A stretch of DNA of 40,110 nt from Clostridiales bacterium (GCA_004556965.1 SFFE01000010.1:1-40110), one strand, 5' to 3'. Positions 1 through 8,396 are shown, numbered from the stretch's first letter. Numbers and translations: made by a program. The notes: generated from the sequence alone by a model not told the origin.

Positions 1-144
1 TGAACATTCAATTTTTTGTGTTCCCACACTCCATATCAATGACTACTGAAACGGTGATATAGTCCTCAATACGCTTATTACGGAATTTATCGCCCTCTGA
101 GTCAAACACCACATGACGAGAAAAGTGCCTAAATCTAAGGATTT
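1..144. other. AT-rich edge sequence, no confident gene
   Basis: This stretch follows the stop codon of the rRNA methyltransferase gene and is visibly richer in A and T than the coding DNA beside it. On the minus strand one frame stays open from within the neighbouring gene to a TGA at 8-10 and would encode roughly 45 residues ending in GNTKN. I see no start codon with a ribosome binding site inside the stretch. It could be a 3' remnant of another gene or chance. No terminator hairpin was recognised. Confidence 0.3.
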
Positions 145-1509
145 CTACAAGGTTTCTCTTTGTAGCAACACTATTGTCTCCACATGCGGCGTGTGGGGAA
201 ACATGTCCACCGCTTCGGCGGCGGTCGGCGCATAGCCGCGCTCGTGCAGCAGATTCAAATCCCGTGCCAAGGTTCCCGGGTCGCAGGAAACATAGACGAT
301 GCGCTGCGGCTGCATGGACACGATGGCGTCGATTGCCTCCGGGTACATGCCCTTGCGCGGCGGATCGACCACAACGCAGTCCGGCTTCAGGCCGCGCGCG
401 GCGAGCTGCGCTGCCGCTGCGCCAGCATCCGCGCACAAAAACTCCGCATTCTCAACGCCGTTGCGCGCTGCGTTTTCCGCCGCGTTCTGCACCGCCTCCG
501 GCACGATCTCCGCACCGATGACGTGCGCCGCTCGCTGTGCCAGACACAGGCTGATCGTGCCCGCGCCGCAGTATAAATCCAGAACCGTATCGTCCGGCGA
601 TGCGACCGCATACTGCACCGCGCGCTCGTACAGCCGCTCTGCCTGCGTGGGATTCACCTGATAAAACGCCTGCGGCGAGAGCGTAAACGTCAGTCCGCAC
701 AAAACATCCGTCAGCTCCGCCTTGCCCCAAAGCGTATAAAAATCGCCCGCGAGCACAACGTTGCCTTTTTGCTTGTTCACGTTCAGCACAACGCCGGTCA
801 GCTCCGGGCACTGCACCCGCACATATGCAACCAAATCCTCGGTTTTCGCGCCAAAGCCGCGCGCAGAGACAATGCAGAGTACCGCATCTGCCGTGTGCAC
901 CGCGCAGCGCGTGAACAGATGGCGCACCGTGCCTTTGCCGGTCGCCTCATCATATGGCGCAGCGCCGTTTTCCTGCATCCACCGGCAGACGGCGTCCGCC
1001 GCCCGGTCGGCCAGCGGCTGCTGCAGCAGGCAGGTATCCACCGGCGTCACGTCGTGGCTCGACGCACGGTAAAAGCCCTTGACCGGGACGCCGTCCTGCA
1101 TGCCGACCGCATAAATGGCCTTGTTGCGGTAATGCGCCGGCGCTTCCATGCCCACGATGTGCTGCACCGCAAAATCCAGACCGCCGATGCGTCGGATCGC
1201 GTCGTTCACGCGGCCAAGCTTCATACGCAGCTCTTCGTCATACGTCATATGCAGCAGGCTGCAGCCGCCGCATTTGCGAAAAACCGGGCAGGGAGGACGC
1301 TGCCGGTTCGGCGACGGCGTAATGCAGCGCTCCGCCTTGCCGTACACTGCCGAAGCCGTCACCTTTAAGATGCGGATCTCCCACGTCTCGCCAACAATGG
1401 TGTTTTTCACAAACACCGCCCGGCCGCCGATATGACAAACGCCGGCACCGTCGGCAGCATATCCCGTGATCTCAGCGGTATGCAGTTGATTTTTCGCAAG
1501 CATTTCCAT
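145..1509 (-). CDS. rlmD: 23S rRNA (uracil-5-)-methyltransferase, RlmD/RumA family
   Basis: This 454-residue protein belongs to the TrmA/RumA family, which uses S-adenosylmethionine to make 5-methyluridine in 23S rRNA. The N-terminus reads like a TRAM RNA-binding domain (about residues 5-60). It is followed by a cysteine cluster, CPVFRKCGGCS, typical of the [4Fe-4S]-bearing members. The C-terminal Rossmann half has DLYCGAGTISL for SAM binding, VVVDPPRKGM, and YVSCDPGTLARDL carrying the catalytic cysteine. The chosen ATG has AGGAG six bases upstream. The gene starts 14 bases after the ABC-F stop codon on the same strand, so the two are probably cotranscribed. In Firmicutes one such enzyme (RlmCD) may modify two sites, so the exact target uridine is uncertain; the family is clear. 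Confidence 0.93.
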   Translation of the reverse strand: MEMLAKNQLHTAEITGYAADGAGVCHIGGRAVFVKNTIVGETWEIRILKVTASAVYGKAERCITPSPNRQRPPCPVFRKCGGCSLLHMTYDEELRMKLGRVNDAIRRIGGLDFAVQHIVGMEAPAHYRNKAIYAVGMQDGVPVKGFYRASSHDVTPVDTCLLQQPLADRAADAVCRWMQENGAAPYDEATGKGTVRHLFTRCAVHTADAVLCIVSARGFGAKTEDLVAYVRVQCPELTGVVLNVNKQKGNVVLAGDFYTLWGKAELTDVLCGLTFTLSPQAFYQVNPTQAERLYERAVQYAVASPDDTVLDLYCGAGTISLCLAQRAAHVIGAEIVPEAVQNAAENAARNGVENAEFLCADAGAAAAQLAARGLKPDCVVVDPPRKGMYPEAIDAIVSMQPQRIVYVSCDPGTLARDLNLLHERGYAPTAAEAVDMFPHTPHVETIVLLQRETL

Positions 1510-1523
1510 GGAAAACTCCTAGA

Positions 1524-3125
1524 TCAGATATTCTGCTGCGCCTCCGCAATGTGCATGTATTCGTCGTAGGTGCAGGTGCGGTCTATGATACCTTCCTCCG
1601 TGATCTCGATGATTCGGTTGGCGACCGTCTGCGTAAGCTGGTGATCGTGGCTGGTGAAAATGATGTTGTAGGGGAAGGCGGCCATGCCGTTGTTGAGCGC
1701 CGCAATGCTCTCCAGATCGAGGTGGTTCGTCGGCTGGTCAAACACGAGGAAATTTGCGCCGCTGAGCATCATCTTGGACAGCATACAGCGCACCTTCTCA
1801 CCGCCGGAAAGCACGGAGACCTTTTTATACACATCGTCGCCGGAAAACAGCATCCGGCCAAGGAACGTGCGCAGATAGCTCTCACGCTTGTCGGCGGAAA
1901 ACTGCCGCATCCAGTCAATCAGGTCATATTCGCAGCCGTCGAAATAGCTGCTGTGATCCTTGGGGAAGTAGGCCTGCGTCGTGGAGACGCCCCACTTGAC
2001 CGTACCCTCGTCCGGCTCTTCATCGCCCATGAGGATCTTGAACAGCATTGTCACAGCAAGCTCATTCTTGCCGATGACGGCGATCTTATCCTCCTTGCCG
2101 ACAATGAAACTCACGTAATTGAGCAGCTTCACCCCGTCCACCGTCTTGCTCACATCCGTAACAAACAGACGATCCTTGCCCGGCTCGCGCTCGGCCTTGA
2201 AGCCGACCCACGGATAGCGGCGGCTGGAGGCAGGCATTTCTTCGACCGAAATTTTTTCCAGCAGCTTCCGGCGGGAGGTCGCCTGCCGGGACTTGGATTT
2301 GTTTGCGGAAAAGCGCGCAATGAAGCTTTGCAGCTCCTGAATCTTCTGTTCGGCGCGCTTGTTCTGATCCTTGACGAGCTTTTGCATGAGCTGGCTGGAC
2401 TCGTACCAGAAATCATAGTTGCCGACATACATCTTGATCTTACCGTAGTCGATATCGACGATGTGCGTGCAGACGTTATTGAGGAAATAGCGGTCATGCG
2501 ACACGACAAGCACTGTGCCGTCATAGTCCATCAGAAAGTCCTCCAGCCAGACAACGCTAGCCAGATCGAGATTGTTCGTCGGCTCGTCGAGCAGGATGAT
2601 GTCCGGATGGCCGAACAGCGCCTGCGCCAGCAAAACCTTCACCTTCAGGCGCGGATCCATATCGGACATCAGCGTCTCGTGATAGTCCGGCGAGACGCCC
2701 AGCCCCTGCAGAATGCGGGACGCATCGGACTCCGCCTCCCAGCCGCCGAGCTCGGCAAATTCCTCCTCCAGTTCGGAAGCGCGCATGCCGTCCTCATCCG
2801 TCATCTCCTCCTTGGCATAGATCGCGTCCTTCTCCTTGCCGCAGTCGTACAGCCGCTGGTTGCCCATGATGACGGTGTCCATCACCGTGTAGGCGTCATA
2901 CATCGTCTGATCCTGCTTAAGGACGGACATTCTGGCCTTTGGGTCAATATAGACGTGGCCGGAGGTCGGCTCCAGCACATCGGAGAGAATTTTCAGAAAC
3001 GTGGATTTTCCGGCGCCGTTCGCGCCGATGATACCATAGCAGTTACCCGCGGTAAATTGCAGATTTACCTTGGAAAACAGGGGAGAGCCGCCATATTGCA
3101 GCGACAGGTCTTCAACCGTGATCAA
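1524..3125 (-). CDS. ABC-F family ATPase with degenerate second Walker A
   Basis: This 533-residue soluble protein has two ABC ATPase domains and no membrane segments, which is the ABC-F plan; members act on ribosomes. Domain 1 has Walker A GANGAGKS (34-41) and Walker B with LLDEPTNNLD (about 178-187). A charged linker follows (about 240-300). Domain 2 has the signature LSGGEKVR (439-446) and FDQPTNHLDLESI, a form seen in the YbiT/YkpA branch. The second Walker A reads GKNELAVT (352-359), so the usual glycine and lysine are replaced and the site probably binds ATP poorly or not at all. The first signature is also non-canonical (MDPRLKVK). The start is a TTG with AAAGGAG nine bases upstream. 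Whether it gives antibiotic resistance or is a translation factor cannot be told. Confidence 0.9.
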   Translation of the reverse strand: MITVEDLSLQYGGSPLFSKVNLQFTAGNCYGIIGANGAGKSTFLKILSDVLEPTSGHVYIDPKARMSVLKQDQTMYDAYTVMDTVIMGNQRLYDCGKEKDAIYAKEEMTDEDGMRASELEEEFAELGGWEAESDASRILQGLGVSPDYHETLMSDMDPRLKVKVLLAQALFGHPDIILLDEPTNNLDLASVVWLEDFLMDYDGTVLVVSHDRYFLNNVCTHIVDIDYGKIKMYVGNYDFWYESSQLMQKLVKDQNKRAEQKIQELQSFIARFSANKSKSRQATSRRKLLEKISVEEMPASSRRYPWVGFKAEREPGKDRLFVTDVSKTVDGVKLLNYVSFIVGKEDKIAVIGKNELAVTMLFKILMGDEEPDEGTVKWGVSTTQAYFPKDHSSYFDGCEYDLIDWMRQFSADKRESYLRTFLGRMLFSGDDVYKKVSVLSGGEKVRCMLSKMMLSGANFLVFDQPTNHLDLESIAALNNGMAAFPYNIIFTSHDHQLTQTVANRIIEITEEGIIDRTCTYDEYMHIAEAQQNI

Positions 3126-3161
3126 TTTGGAAATCTCCTTTCAGAACGAATGACATGACCG

Positions 3162-3194
3162 CAGAGGAGCCGGCGTTGTTGTCCGCCGGCTCCT
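3162..3194 (-). other. GC-rich hairpin between pfk and the ABC-F gene
   Basis: A 10-base-pair inverted repeat (AGGAGCCGGC / GCCGGCTCCT) lies just after the phosphofructokinase stop codon. No run of T follows on the minus strand, so intrinsic termination would be weak. It may be an RNA-stabilising or attenuating hairpin. Confidence 0.45.
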
Positions 3195-3207
3195 GCTGCT
3201 GTATCGT

Positions 3208-4449
3208 TTACTCAGCCACAATTTTTTTCAGTCTCGCATACCGCGGCATGGAGTGCTCCAGCGGCAGCTTCGGCTCGCCCTGAATCAGCGGCAGCACGTA
3301 ATCAATCAAGTCGTCCGTGACCTGATTGTGCTCCGGCGTGATCCACTCCAGCGGAACCTTCTTCTCGTAGTTTGCAACCGCCGTAAGCGGAATGAGCTTT
3401 GTAGCGCAGTGATACTGACCATCCACCGTCTTGCGCTCAAACGCAACCATTTTGCCGGTCTCGCCGCCGACCGCCGCCTCCACGGCCACCTTACCGGCGT
3501 TGAACGCCTCGTCCACATCCGTCTGAGACGCAAGATGCGCGCCGCAGCGCTGCAGCAGGGACAGCTCAATGCCGCGCACCTTTGCGCCAGTGCGCTTTTT
3601 TACCATTTCTGCCAGCAGGGAGGCCAGTCCACCGAGCTGCGCATGGCCGAATCCGTCCGTTGCGGAGGTCTTCGCTTCGGAGACGAAGCTGCCGTCGGCA
3701 TAATGGATACCCTCGGACACCGCTATGAGGACCTTGCCTTTTTCCGCATAAATGCGCTCTACATCGGCAAAAAATGCGTCCAGATCAAAATCGACCTCCG
3801 GCAGATAGATGAGATCCGGGCCTGCGCCAAACTTGGTCGCAACAGCGGCGCTGGCGGCCAGCCAGCCGGCGTGGCGTCCCATGATCTCGATGATCGTAAT
3901 CATGCCGGTGTCATACACGGTGCAGTCCTTGGAGACCTCCATGCAGGACGTCGCAATATACTTCGCAGCGCTGGCAAAGCCGGGGCAGTGGTCCGTGCCG
4001 TAAAGGTCGTTGTCAATCGTTTTCGGCACGCCCATCACGCGGCACTCCCAGCCGCTCTTGGCCATGAACCGGCTGATCTTATCGCAGGTATCCATGGAGT
4101 CATTGCCGCCGTTATAGAAAAAGTAGCGGACATTGTATTTTTTGAAAATCTCCAGAATCCGCTGATAATCCGTGTCATCCTGTTCCGGATCCTTCATTTT
4201 ATACCGGCAGGAACCCAGCTCGGAAGAGGGGGTATGCAGCAGCAAACTCAGCTCATACGGATCCTCCTGATTCATGTCATACAGCTTATCCTCCAGCACG
4301 CCCTTGATGCCGTGCGCGGCGCCGTACACTCTGGTGATTGCCTCCGACTCCAGCGCCGTCTTGATCACGCCGTAAGCGCTGGCGTTGATGACCGCGGTCG
4401 GCCCGCCCGACTGTCCAATGATGCATGCGCCTTTCAATTCGTTTGCCAT
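3208..4449 (-). CDS. 6-phosphofructokinase, pyrophosphate-dependent type
   Basis: This 413-residue cytosolic enzyme phosphorylates fructose 6-phosphate to fructose 1,6-bisphosphate. The N-terminal nucleotide or pyrophosphate loop is GQSGGPTAVINAS (12-24). The phosphoryl-donor loop reads GGNDS (114-118), where ATP enzymes have GGDGS. The substrate loop reads PKTIDND (142-148), where ATP enzymes have PGTIDND. The Asp and Lys at these two sites are known markers of PPi-dependent enzymes, so pyrophosphate use is inferred. GGAGG lies ten bases before the ATG. The gene diverges from the aldolase gene, which acts on its product. A CACAA-AAA-TTGTG repeat sits in its upstream region. Family assignment is firm, donor specificity is good but unproven. 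Confidence 0.93.
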   Translation of the reverse strand: MANELKGACIIGQSGGPTAVINASAYGVIKTALESEAITRVYGAAHGIKGVLEDKLYDMNQEDPYELSLLLHTPSSELGSCRYKMKDPEQDDTDYQRILEIFKKYNVRYFFYNGGNDSMDTCDKISRFMAKSGWECRVMGVPKTIDNDLYGTDHCPGFASAAKYIATSCMEVSKDCTVYDTGMITIIEIMGRHAGWLAASAAVATKFGAGPDLIYLPEVDFDLDAFFADVERIYAEKGKVLIAVSEGIHYADGSFVSEAKTSATDGFGHAQLGGLASLLAEMVKKRTGAKVRGIELSLLQRCGAHLASQTDVDEAFNAGKVAVEAAVGGETGKMVAFERKTVDGQYHCATKLIPLTAVANYEKKVPLEWITPEHNQVTDDLIDYVLPLIQGEPKLPLEHSMPRYARLKKIVAE

Positions 4450-4496
4450 AATCGTCCGCCTCCAAAAATGATATGGGATTCTGCTATTGATATTAT

Positions 4497-4509
4497 CACA
4501 AAAATTGTG
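4497..4509. promoter_or_regulatory. Inverted repeat between pfk and fba, possible operator
   Basis: CACAA and TTGTG arms are separated by three A residues. On the minus strand the repeat lies just upstream of a TAATAT-like -10 for pfk, in the spacer of a weak TGTATT-N17-TAATAT candidate. It could be a regulator site for the divergent glycolytic genes. A Rex box has half-sites in the opposite order, so I do not name it. Confidence 0.3.
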
Positions 4510-4587
4510 TAAAATACATTAATGACCCAAGAAAAGTGGGTTTTGGCAGCCATGTACTATAATATATGAAAGGAAGTTGAATTGTCA

Positions 4588-5523
4588 ATGTCCATTGTAA
4601 CATCGAAGGAAATGTTTGAAAAGGCCTATCAGGGCGGTTACGCCATCGGCGCTTTCAACGTCAATAATATGGAGATCATTCAGGGCATCACCGAGGCCGC
4701 AAAGGAGTGCAACGCTCCTGTGATTCTGCAGGTTTCCTCCGGCGCGAGAAAATATGCAAACCGCACGTATCTGGTCAAGCTCGTGGAAGCCGCGGTCATC
4801 GAAACCGGCCTGCCGATCTGCCTGCACCTGGACCACGGCGATTCGTTCGAGCTGTGCAAATCCTGCGTGGACGACGGCTTCTCGTCCGTCATGATCGACG
4901 CGTCCTCCAAGCCGTTTGAGGAAAACATCGCCCTGACCCGTCAGGTCGTGGAATACGCGCACGCACACGGCGCCGTCGTCGAGGCGGAGCTTGGCACGCT
5001 CGCCGGCATTGAGGACGACGTTCACGTCAGCGCGGAGGATTCCTCCTACACCCGCCCGGAGGACGTGCAGGAATTCGTGGAAAGAACCGGCTGCGACTCT
5101 CTGGCCATCGCCATCGGCACCAGCCACGGCGCATATAAGTTCAAGCCCGGCACAAAGCCGCAGCTCCGCTTCGACATTCTGGAAGAGGTTTCCGAGCGTC
5201 TGCCCGGCTTCCCGATCGTGCTGCACGGTTCTTCCTCCGTCCCGCAGGAATACGTGCAGATGATCAACGAAAACGGCGGCGCAATGCCCGGTGCGATCGG
5301 CGTGCCGGAAGATCAGCTCCGTCAGGCCGCAAGACTCGCCGTTTGCAAAATCAACATCGACTCCGACCTGCGTCTGGCCATGACCGGCACCATTCGCAAG
5401 TATTTTGCCGAACATCCCAGTGAATTCGACCCCAGAAAGTATCTTGGCCCGGCGCGCACCAACATCAAGGAACTCGTCAAGCACAAGATCATCGACGTGC
5501 TCGGCTGCGACGGTAAAGCCTGA
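4588..5523 (+). CDS. fba: Fructose-bisphosphate aldolase, class II
   Basis: This 311-residue enzyme splits fructose 1,6-bisphosphate into dihydroxyacetone phosphate and glyceraldehyde 3-phosphate using zinc. The TIM-barrel motifs are present: LHLDHGD with catalytic Asp82 and zinc ligand His83, VEAELGTLAG with Glu134, GTSHG with His180, and VLHGSS with His213. The C-terminal KINIDSDLR phosphate-binding segment is also present. The ATG at 4588 has AGGAAG eleven bases upstream and is preferred over an in-frame TTG six bases earlier. Its partner enzyme, phosphofructokinase, is encoded divergently upstream. The next gene starts 35 bases downstream on the same strand with its own strong ribosome binding site. 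A tagatose-bisphosphate aldolase role is possible but less likely next to pfk. Confidence 0.95.
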   Translation: MSIVTSKEMFEKAYQGGYAIGAFNVNNMEIIQGITEAAKECNAPVILQVSSGARKYANRTYLVKLVEAAVIETGLPICLHLDHGDSFELCKSCVDDGFSSVMIDASSKPFEENIALTRQVVEYAHAHGAVVEAELGTLAGIEDDVHVSAEDSSYTRPEDVQEFVERTGCDSLAIAIGTSHGAYKFKPGTKPQLRFDILEEVSERLPGFPIVLHGSSSVPQEYVQMINENGGAMPGAIGVPEDQLRQAARLAVCKINIDSDLRLAMTGTIRKYFAEHPSEFDPRKYLGPARTNIKELVKHKIIDVLGCDGKA

Positions 5524-5558
5524 AACCAACCGGTTTCCACCCAAAGGAGGTTCCGCAA

Positions 5559-7232
5559 ATGAACATCCGTGACACCTTGAAGCGCGCAGCGGCGACGTGC
5601 TTTGCCGCCGATCTGCCGGAATACGACTGGAAAACGCTCAACCTGTTTCGGGACAGCGGAGCGGGGAAGTCCCTGCTCATCCGTCTGGCTATCGCCACCG
5701 TGCTGATGGCCTGCGGACTGTTTTTCACTGCCGGCGGTGTGCTCTGGTACATTCTGCTCATTTTGTCTGTGCTCGCCGCGGGCTATGACTATCTGGCGGC
5801 CGCTGTTTTGTGCATCCTGGGCGGAAAACCGCTGCGCAGCGCCGTTTGGCTCTCGGTCTGCATGATTGCCGTCATTGCCGCCGGCGCGCCGGTGGACGCC
5901 GCCGCTTTCATGATCCTGTACCGAATTGTCACCCTGTTGATCGGTTACGTCACAGATCGCACCATCCAGACCTTAGCGGATGCTGCAGGCGGGGAGATCC
6001 AATCCTCCGCTGAATTTGCCGCTCCCAAATGGACCGCTTACCTGCTGCCAGCCGGCATCATTCTGGCGGTGCTTGTGTTCGCCATACAGCTCTGGCTGAA
6101 GGAGGCTACGGCGGCAGTTGCCATCCGCAGCGCGCTGTGCGTGCTCGTCATTGCAAGTCCGCTTTCGCTGCTCGCGGCCGTTCCGCTAACGTGGTACTGC
6201 GCCGTGAACGGCGCCTACGCCAATCACGTTCTGTTCCGGAGCTGCCGCGCCATGCGCAAGCTGCTGCGCGTCCGCTCCGTCGCGCTCGACGATCGCGGCG
6301 CAGTCTCCGGCGATCTGCCAAAGCTGGTGTCAATCAAATCGGATCATCTATCGCCGGAGCTGCTGCTGAAACTCGCCGCGCATGCCGAATGCCGCTCCCA
6401 CAGCCGCACGGCGCGGGCCATTCTCGCCGCTTACAATGGGCCGCTGGCGCCGGAGCTGATCGACCATGCGCTGGACATTCCCGAATGCGGCACAGAAGTG
6501 TACATTCAAAATCTCCGCATCTGCGTCGGCACCCGTGAGCTGATGATTCTCAAGGGAATCTCGATCCCGGATGAGGATCTCGCCGAGGCATACGTCGTTT
6601 ACGTTGCCATCGCCGACCGTTACGCGGGGAAGATCCTGCTTCAGGAGGTCGCCAACACCGACGCCAAGCCCGCCGTCAAGGATTTGCGCGCCATGGGAGT
6701 CCGCTCTGTGACCCTGTTCAGCAGCGCGCAGAACGAGTCGGTCTCCAAGATCGCAAAATCGCTGAAGGCAGAGCAGCTCTACTGCAAGTGTACGCCGGAA
6801 GAAAAAGCACAGATCTTGTATGATATTCAGTCCGCGCTGCCCGAAGGCGAATCTCTGCTGTACGTGGATCGTGACTGTGTCTCCCATCCGGAGCATTCGC
6901 CCGCAAACGTGGACGCCTGCATGATTTTCGAAGAAAACAACGGCCAGTTCGACGCCGATATGCTGATTCTGGACGGTGATCTGCAGCTCATTCCAGATGC
7001 GATGGAGACCGCAGCATGGGTCAATACGCTGTGCCGGGAGCATCTCATCATCGCCGCCGCAGTCAAATTGCTCCTGGTCGTTCTGGCGATTCTCGGCTAC
7101 TGCACGGTTTGGTTCGCCGTTGTGCTCGACGGCGCCTCCACGCTGGGTACGCTTTTGCTGGCCATCCGGGCCTACGGCTTCAACAAGCCGCACCGCCGCG
7201 CAAAAGACTATCTGCCAAATTTCAAATCCTAA
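5559..7232 (+). CDS. Degenerate P1B-type ATPase (pseudo-ATPase) lacking actuator domain
   Basis: This intact 557-residue membrane protein aligns by eye with zinc/cadmium P1B ATPases along its length, but every catalytic motif is altered. Residues 40-140 match the first helix pairs, including the ALG-EYP / AVAVMLFYQVGE region. The actuator domain, normally more than 100 residues with TGES, is missing between residues 140 and 158. The CPC metal motif is SPL (200-202). DKTGT is DDRGA (244-248), keeping only Asp244 and Gly247. The HP motif of the nucleotide domain is replaced, TGD is SSA (388-390), and GDGxND is VDRDCV. The last helix pair keeps a buried Asp524 and the AIR ending. AAGGAGG lies before the ATG, 35 bases after fba. 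It cannot be a normal pump; a scaffold, metal sensor or partner-dependent role is possible. Confidence 0.8.
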   Translation: MNIRDTLKRAAATCFAADLPEYDWKTLNLFRDSGAGKSLLIRLAIATVLMACGLFFTAGGVLWYILLILSVLAAGYDYLAAAVLCILGGKPLRSAVWLSVCMIAVIAAGAPVDAAAFMILYRIVTLLIGYVTDRTIQTLADAAGGEIQSSAEFAAPKWTAYLLPAGIILAVLVFAIQLWLKEATAAVAIRSALCVLVIASPLSLLAAVPLTWYCAVNGAYANHVLFRSCRAMRKLLRVRSVALDDRGAVSGDLPKLVSIKSDHLSPELLLKLAAHAECRSHSRTARAILAAYNGPLAPELIDHALDIPECGTEVYIQNLRICVGTRELMILKGISIPDEDLAEAYVVYVAIADRYAGKILLQEVANTDAKPAVKDLRAMGVRSVTLFSSAQNESVSKIAKSLKAEQLYCKCTPEEKAQILYDIQSALPEGESLLYVDRDCVSHPEHSPANVDACMIFEENNGQFDADMLILDGDLQLIPDAMETAAWVNTLCREHLIIAAAVKLLLVVLAILGYCTVWFAVVLDGASTLGTLLLAIRAYGFNKPHRRAKDYLPNFKS

Positions 7233-7240
7233 TCCTTTAT

Positions 7241-7302
7241 AAACAGCACGCAGACCGATGCGCTTGTGAGCAATCACAAATGCATCGGTCTGCATGCTGT
7301 TT
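7241..7302. terminator. Long hairpin between convergent genes
   Basis: Arms 7241-7269 and 7274-7302 pair almost perfectly over 29 bases, with two mismatched positions and a GCAA loop. The hairpin lies between the plus-strand pseudo-ATPase gene and the minus-strand recombinase gene, so it probably ends transcription from both sides. The T runs are short (TTT). Confidence 0.65.
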
Positions 7303-7306
7303 GAAC

Positions 7307-8326
7307 CTAAAGCTCGTCTGCATCGTCGTGCGGAAACGGAGGGGAGAAGCTGCTCAGGGGATTGGCGTCCGCCGCGGTGCGCAGCTCCGCGTTGTCAATA
7401 TGCGTGTAGATCTGCGTCGTGTTCAGATTTTCGTGCCCCAGCACCTCCTGCAGTGTGCGCACGTCCACACCGTTTTGCAGCATCAGCGTCGCCGCCGTGT
7501 GCCGCAGCTTGTGGGCGGAGTAGAGACTGGCGTCCAGTCCGGCTTTGGTGAGATTCTTTTTCACCATTACCTGAATGCTGTCGCAGCTGATACGTGCACG
7601 CCGGTTGGAGAGAAACATTGCCGTCACGCGAGGCGGTGCAAGGAGCTTGCGAACCTCCAAATAGCGGTCGATTGCGTCCCTGCAGGCGTCGTTCAGGTAG
7701 ACCGTACGCTCCTTGTTGCCCTTGCCAACAACGCGTAGACTCTCTCCGCGATAATCTGAGACATTCAGTCCAACGATTTCCGAAATTCTCAACCCGCAGT
7801 TTAGAAAAATACAAAGAATACAATAATCCCGCTCCCTGTTTTTCCCTTCAACTGCCGACAGCAGACGCTGGCTTTCCTCCAGTGTGAGATAGCGGGGGAG
7901 CGTCTTGGGGATCTTGGGTGAATCCAGGTCCTGCACTGGGTTTTCGTCCAACAGCTTGGCTTTCATCGTCAGGTATTTGAAAAAGCTGCGAATTGCCGAT
8001 ATCTTGCGCGCGCGGGAGGATGCGGACAAACCGTATTCCGGTTCCGGGCTGTTCGCTTGCTTTACACGGTCGCGGGCAAGATACGCCAAAAAGTCGTAGA
8101 CCTCCGCCAACGTGACAGACGCAACAAACGGAACATCGACGTCCGCAATCGAAATTTCGTCAAGCTCCGTTGTGCGAGGCACAAGTCCGCGCGACAATTT
8201 CAAAAAACGGAAAAACGTCCGAAGGTCCAGATAATACTCATCCACAGTCGCTTTTGAGTGACCGCGAATGGTTTCGTGATAAATCAAAAAGTCCCGCAAA
8301 ATCTGCGGCGCGTCGGAACGATCCAC
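7307..8326 (-). CDS. xerC: Tyrosine recombinase, XerC-like
   Basis: This 339-residue protein has an N-terminal SAM-like DNA-binding domain (about 1-125) and a C-terminal catalytic domain. All tyrosine-recombinase residues are visible: Arg180 in CGLRISE, His272 and Arg275 in HKLRHTA, His298 in LGHEN, and Tyr307 in TTQIYTH. Together with the XerD homologue at 18.7-19.6 kb it probably resolves chromosome dimers at dif. It is longer than usual XerC (about 300), with an insertion near 86-105 and an acidic tail after Tyr307. A GTG at 8326 with GAGG eight bases upstream is preferred; another GTG lies at 8335 inside the binding site. No integrase-associated att repeats or phage genes were seen nearby, so a housekeeping role is favoured. 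Confidence 0.85.
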   Translation of the reverse strand: MDRSDAPQILRDFLIYHETIRGHSKATVDEYYLDLRTFFRFLKLSRGLVPRTTELDEISIADVDVPFVASVTLAEVYDFLAYLARDRVKQANSPEPEYGLSASSRARKISAIRSFFKYLTMKAKLLDENPVQDLDSPKIPKTLPRYLTLEESQRLLSAVEGKNRERDYCILCIFLNCGLRISEIVGLNVSDYRGESLRVVGKGNKERTVYLNDACRDAIDRYLEVRKLLAPPRVTAMFLSNRRARISCDSIQVMVKKNLTKAGLDASLYSAHKLRHTAATLMLQNGVDVRTLQEVLGHENLNTTQIYTHIDNAELRTAADANPLSSFSPPFPHDDADEL

Positions 8327-8349
8327 GGAAACCACCTCGTTTCGTACGC

Positions 8350-8379
8350 ATTATACCAAAAGGGGATTCGGCATGTCCA
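8350..8379 (-). promoter_or_regulatory. Promoter of the XerC-like gene
   Basis: On the minus strand TGGACA (8374-8379), an 18-base spacer and TATAAT (8350-8355), preceded by TGG, lie shortly before the start codon. It resembles a vegetative sigma-A promoter. Confidence 0.65.
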
Positions 8380-8396
8380 TTGACAAAATGCACATA

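Noticed and set aside
1551..3158. A 535-codon plus-strand frame opposite the ABC-F gene
   Set aside because: Only a shadow of codon bias; the minus strand encodes clear ABC motifs.
4497..4509. A Rex redox-repressor box between pfk and fba
   Set aside because: The half-sites are in the order CACAA then TTGTG; a Rex site has TTGTG first, so only a generic inverted repeat is reported.
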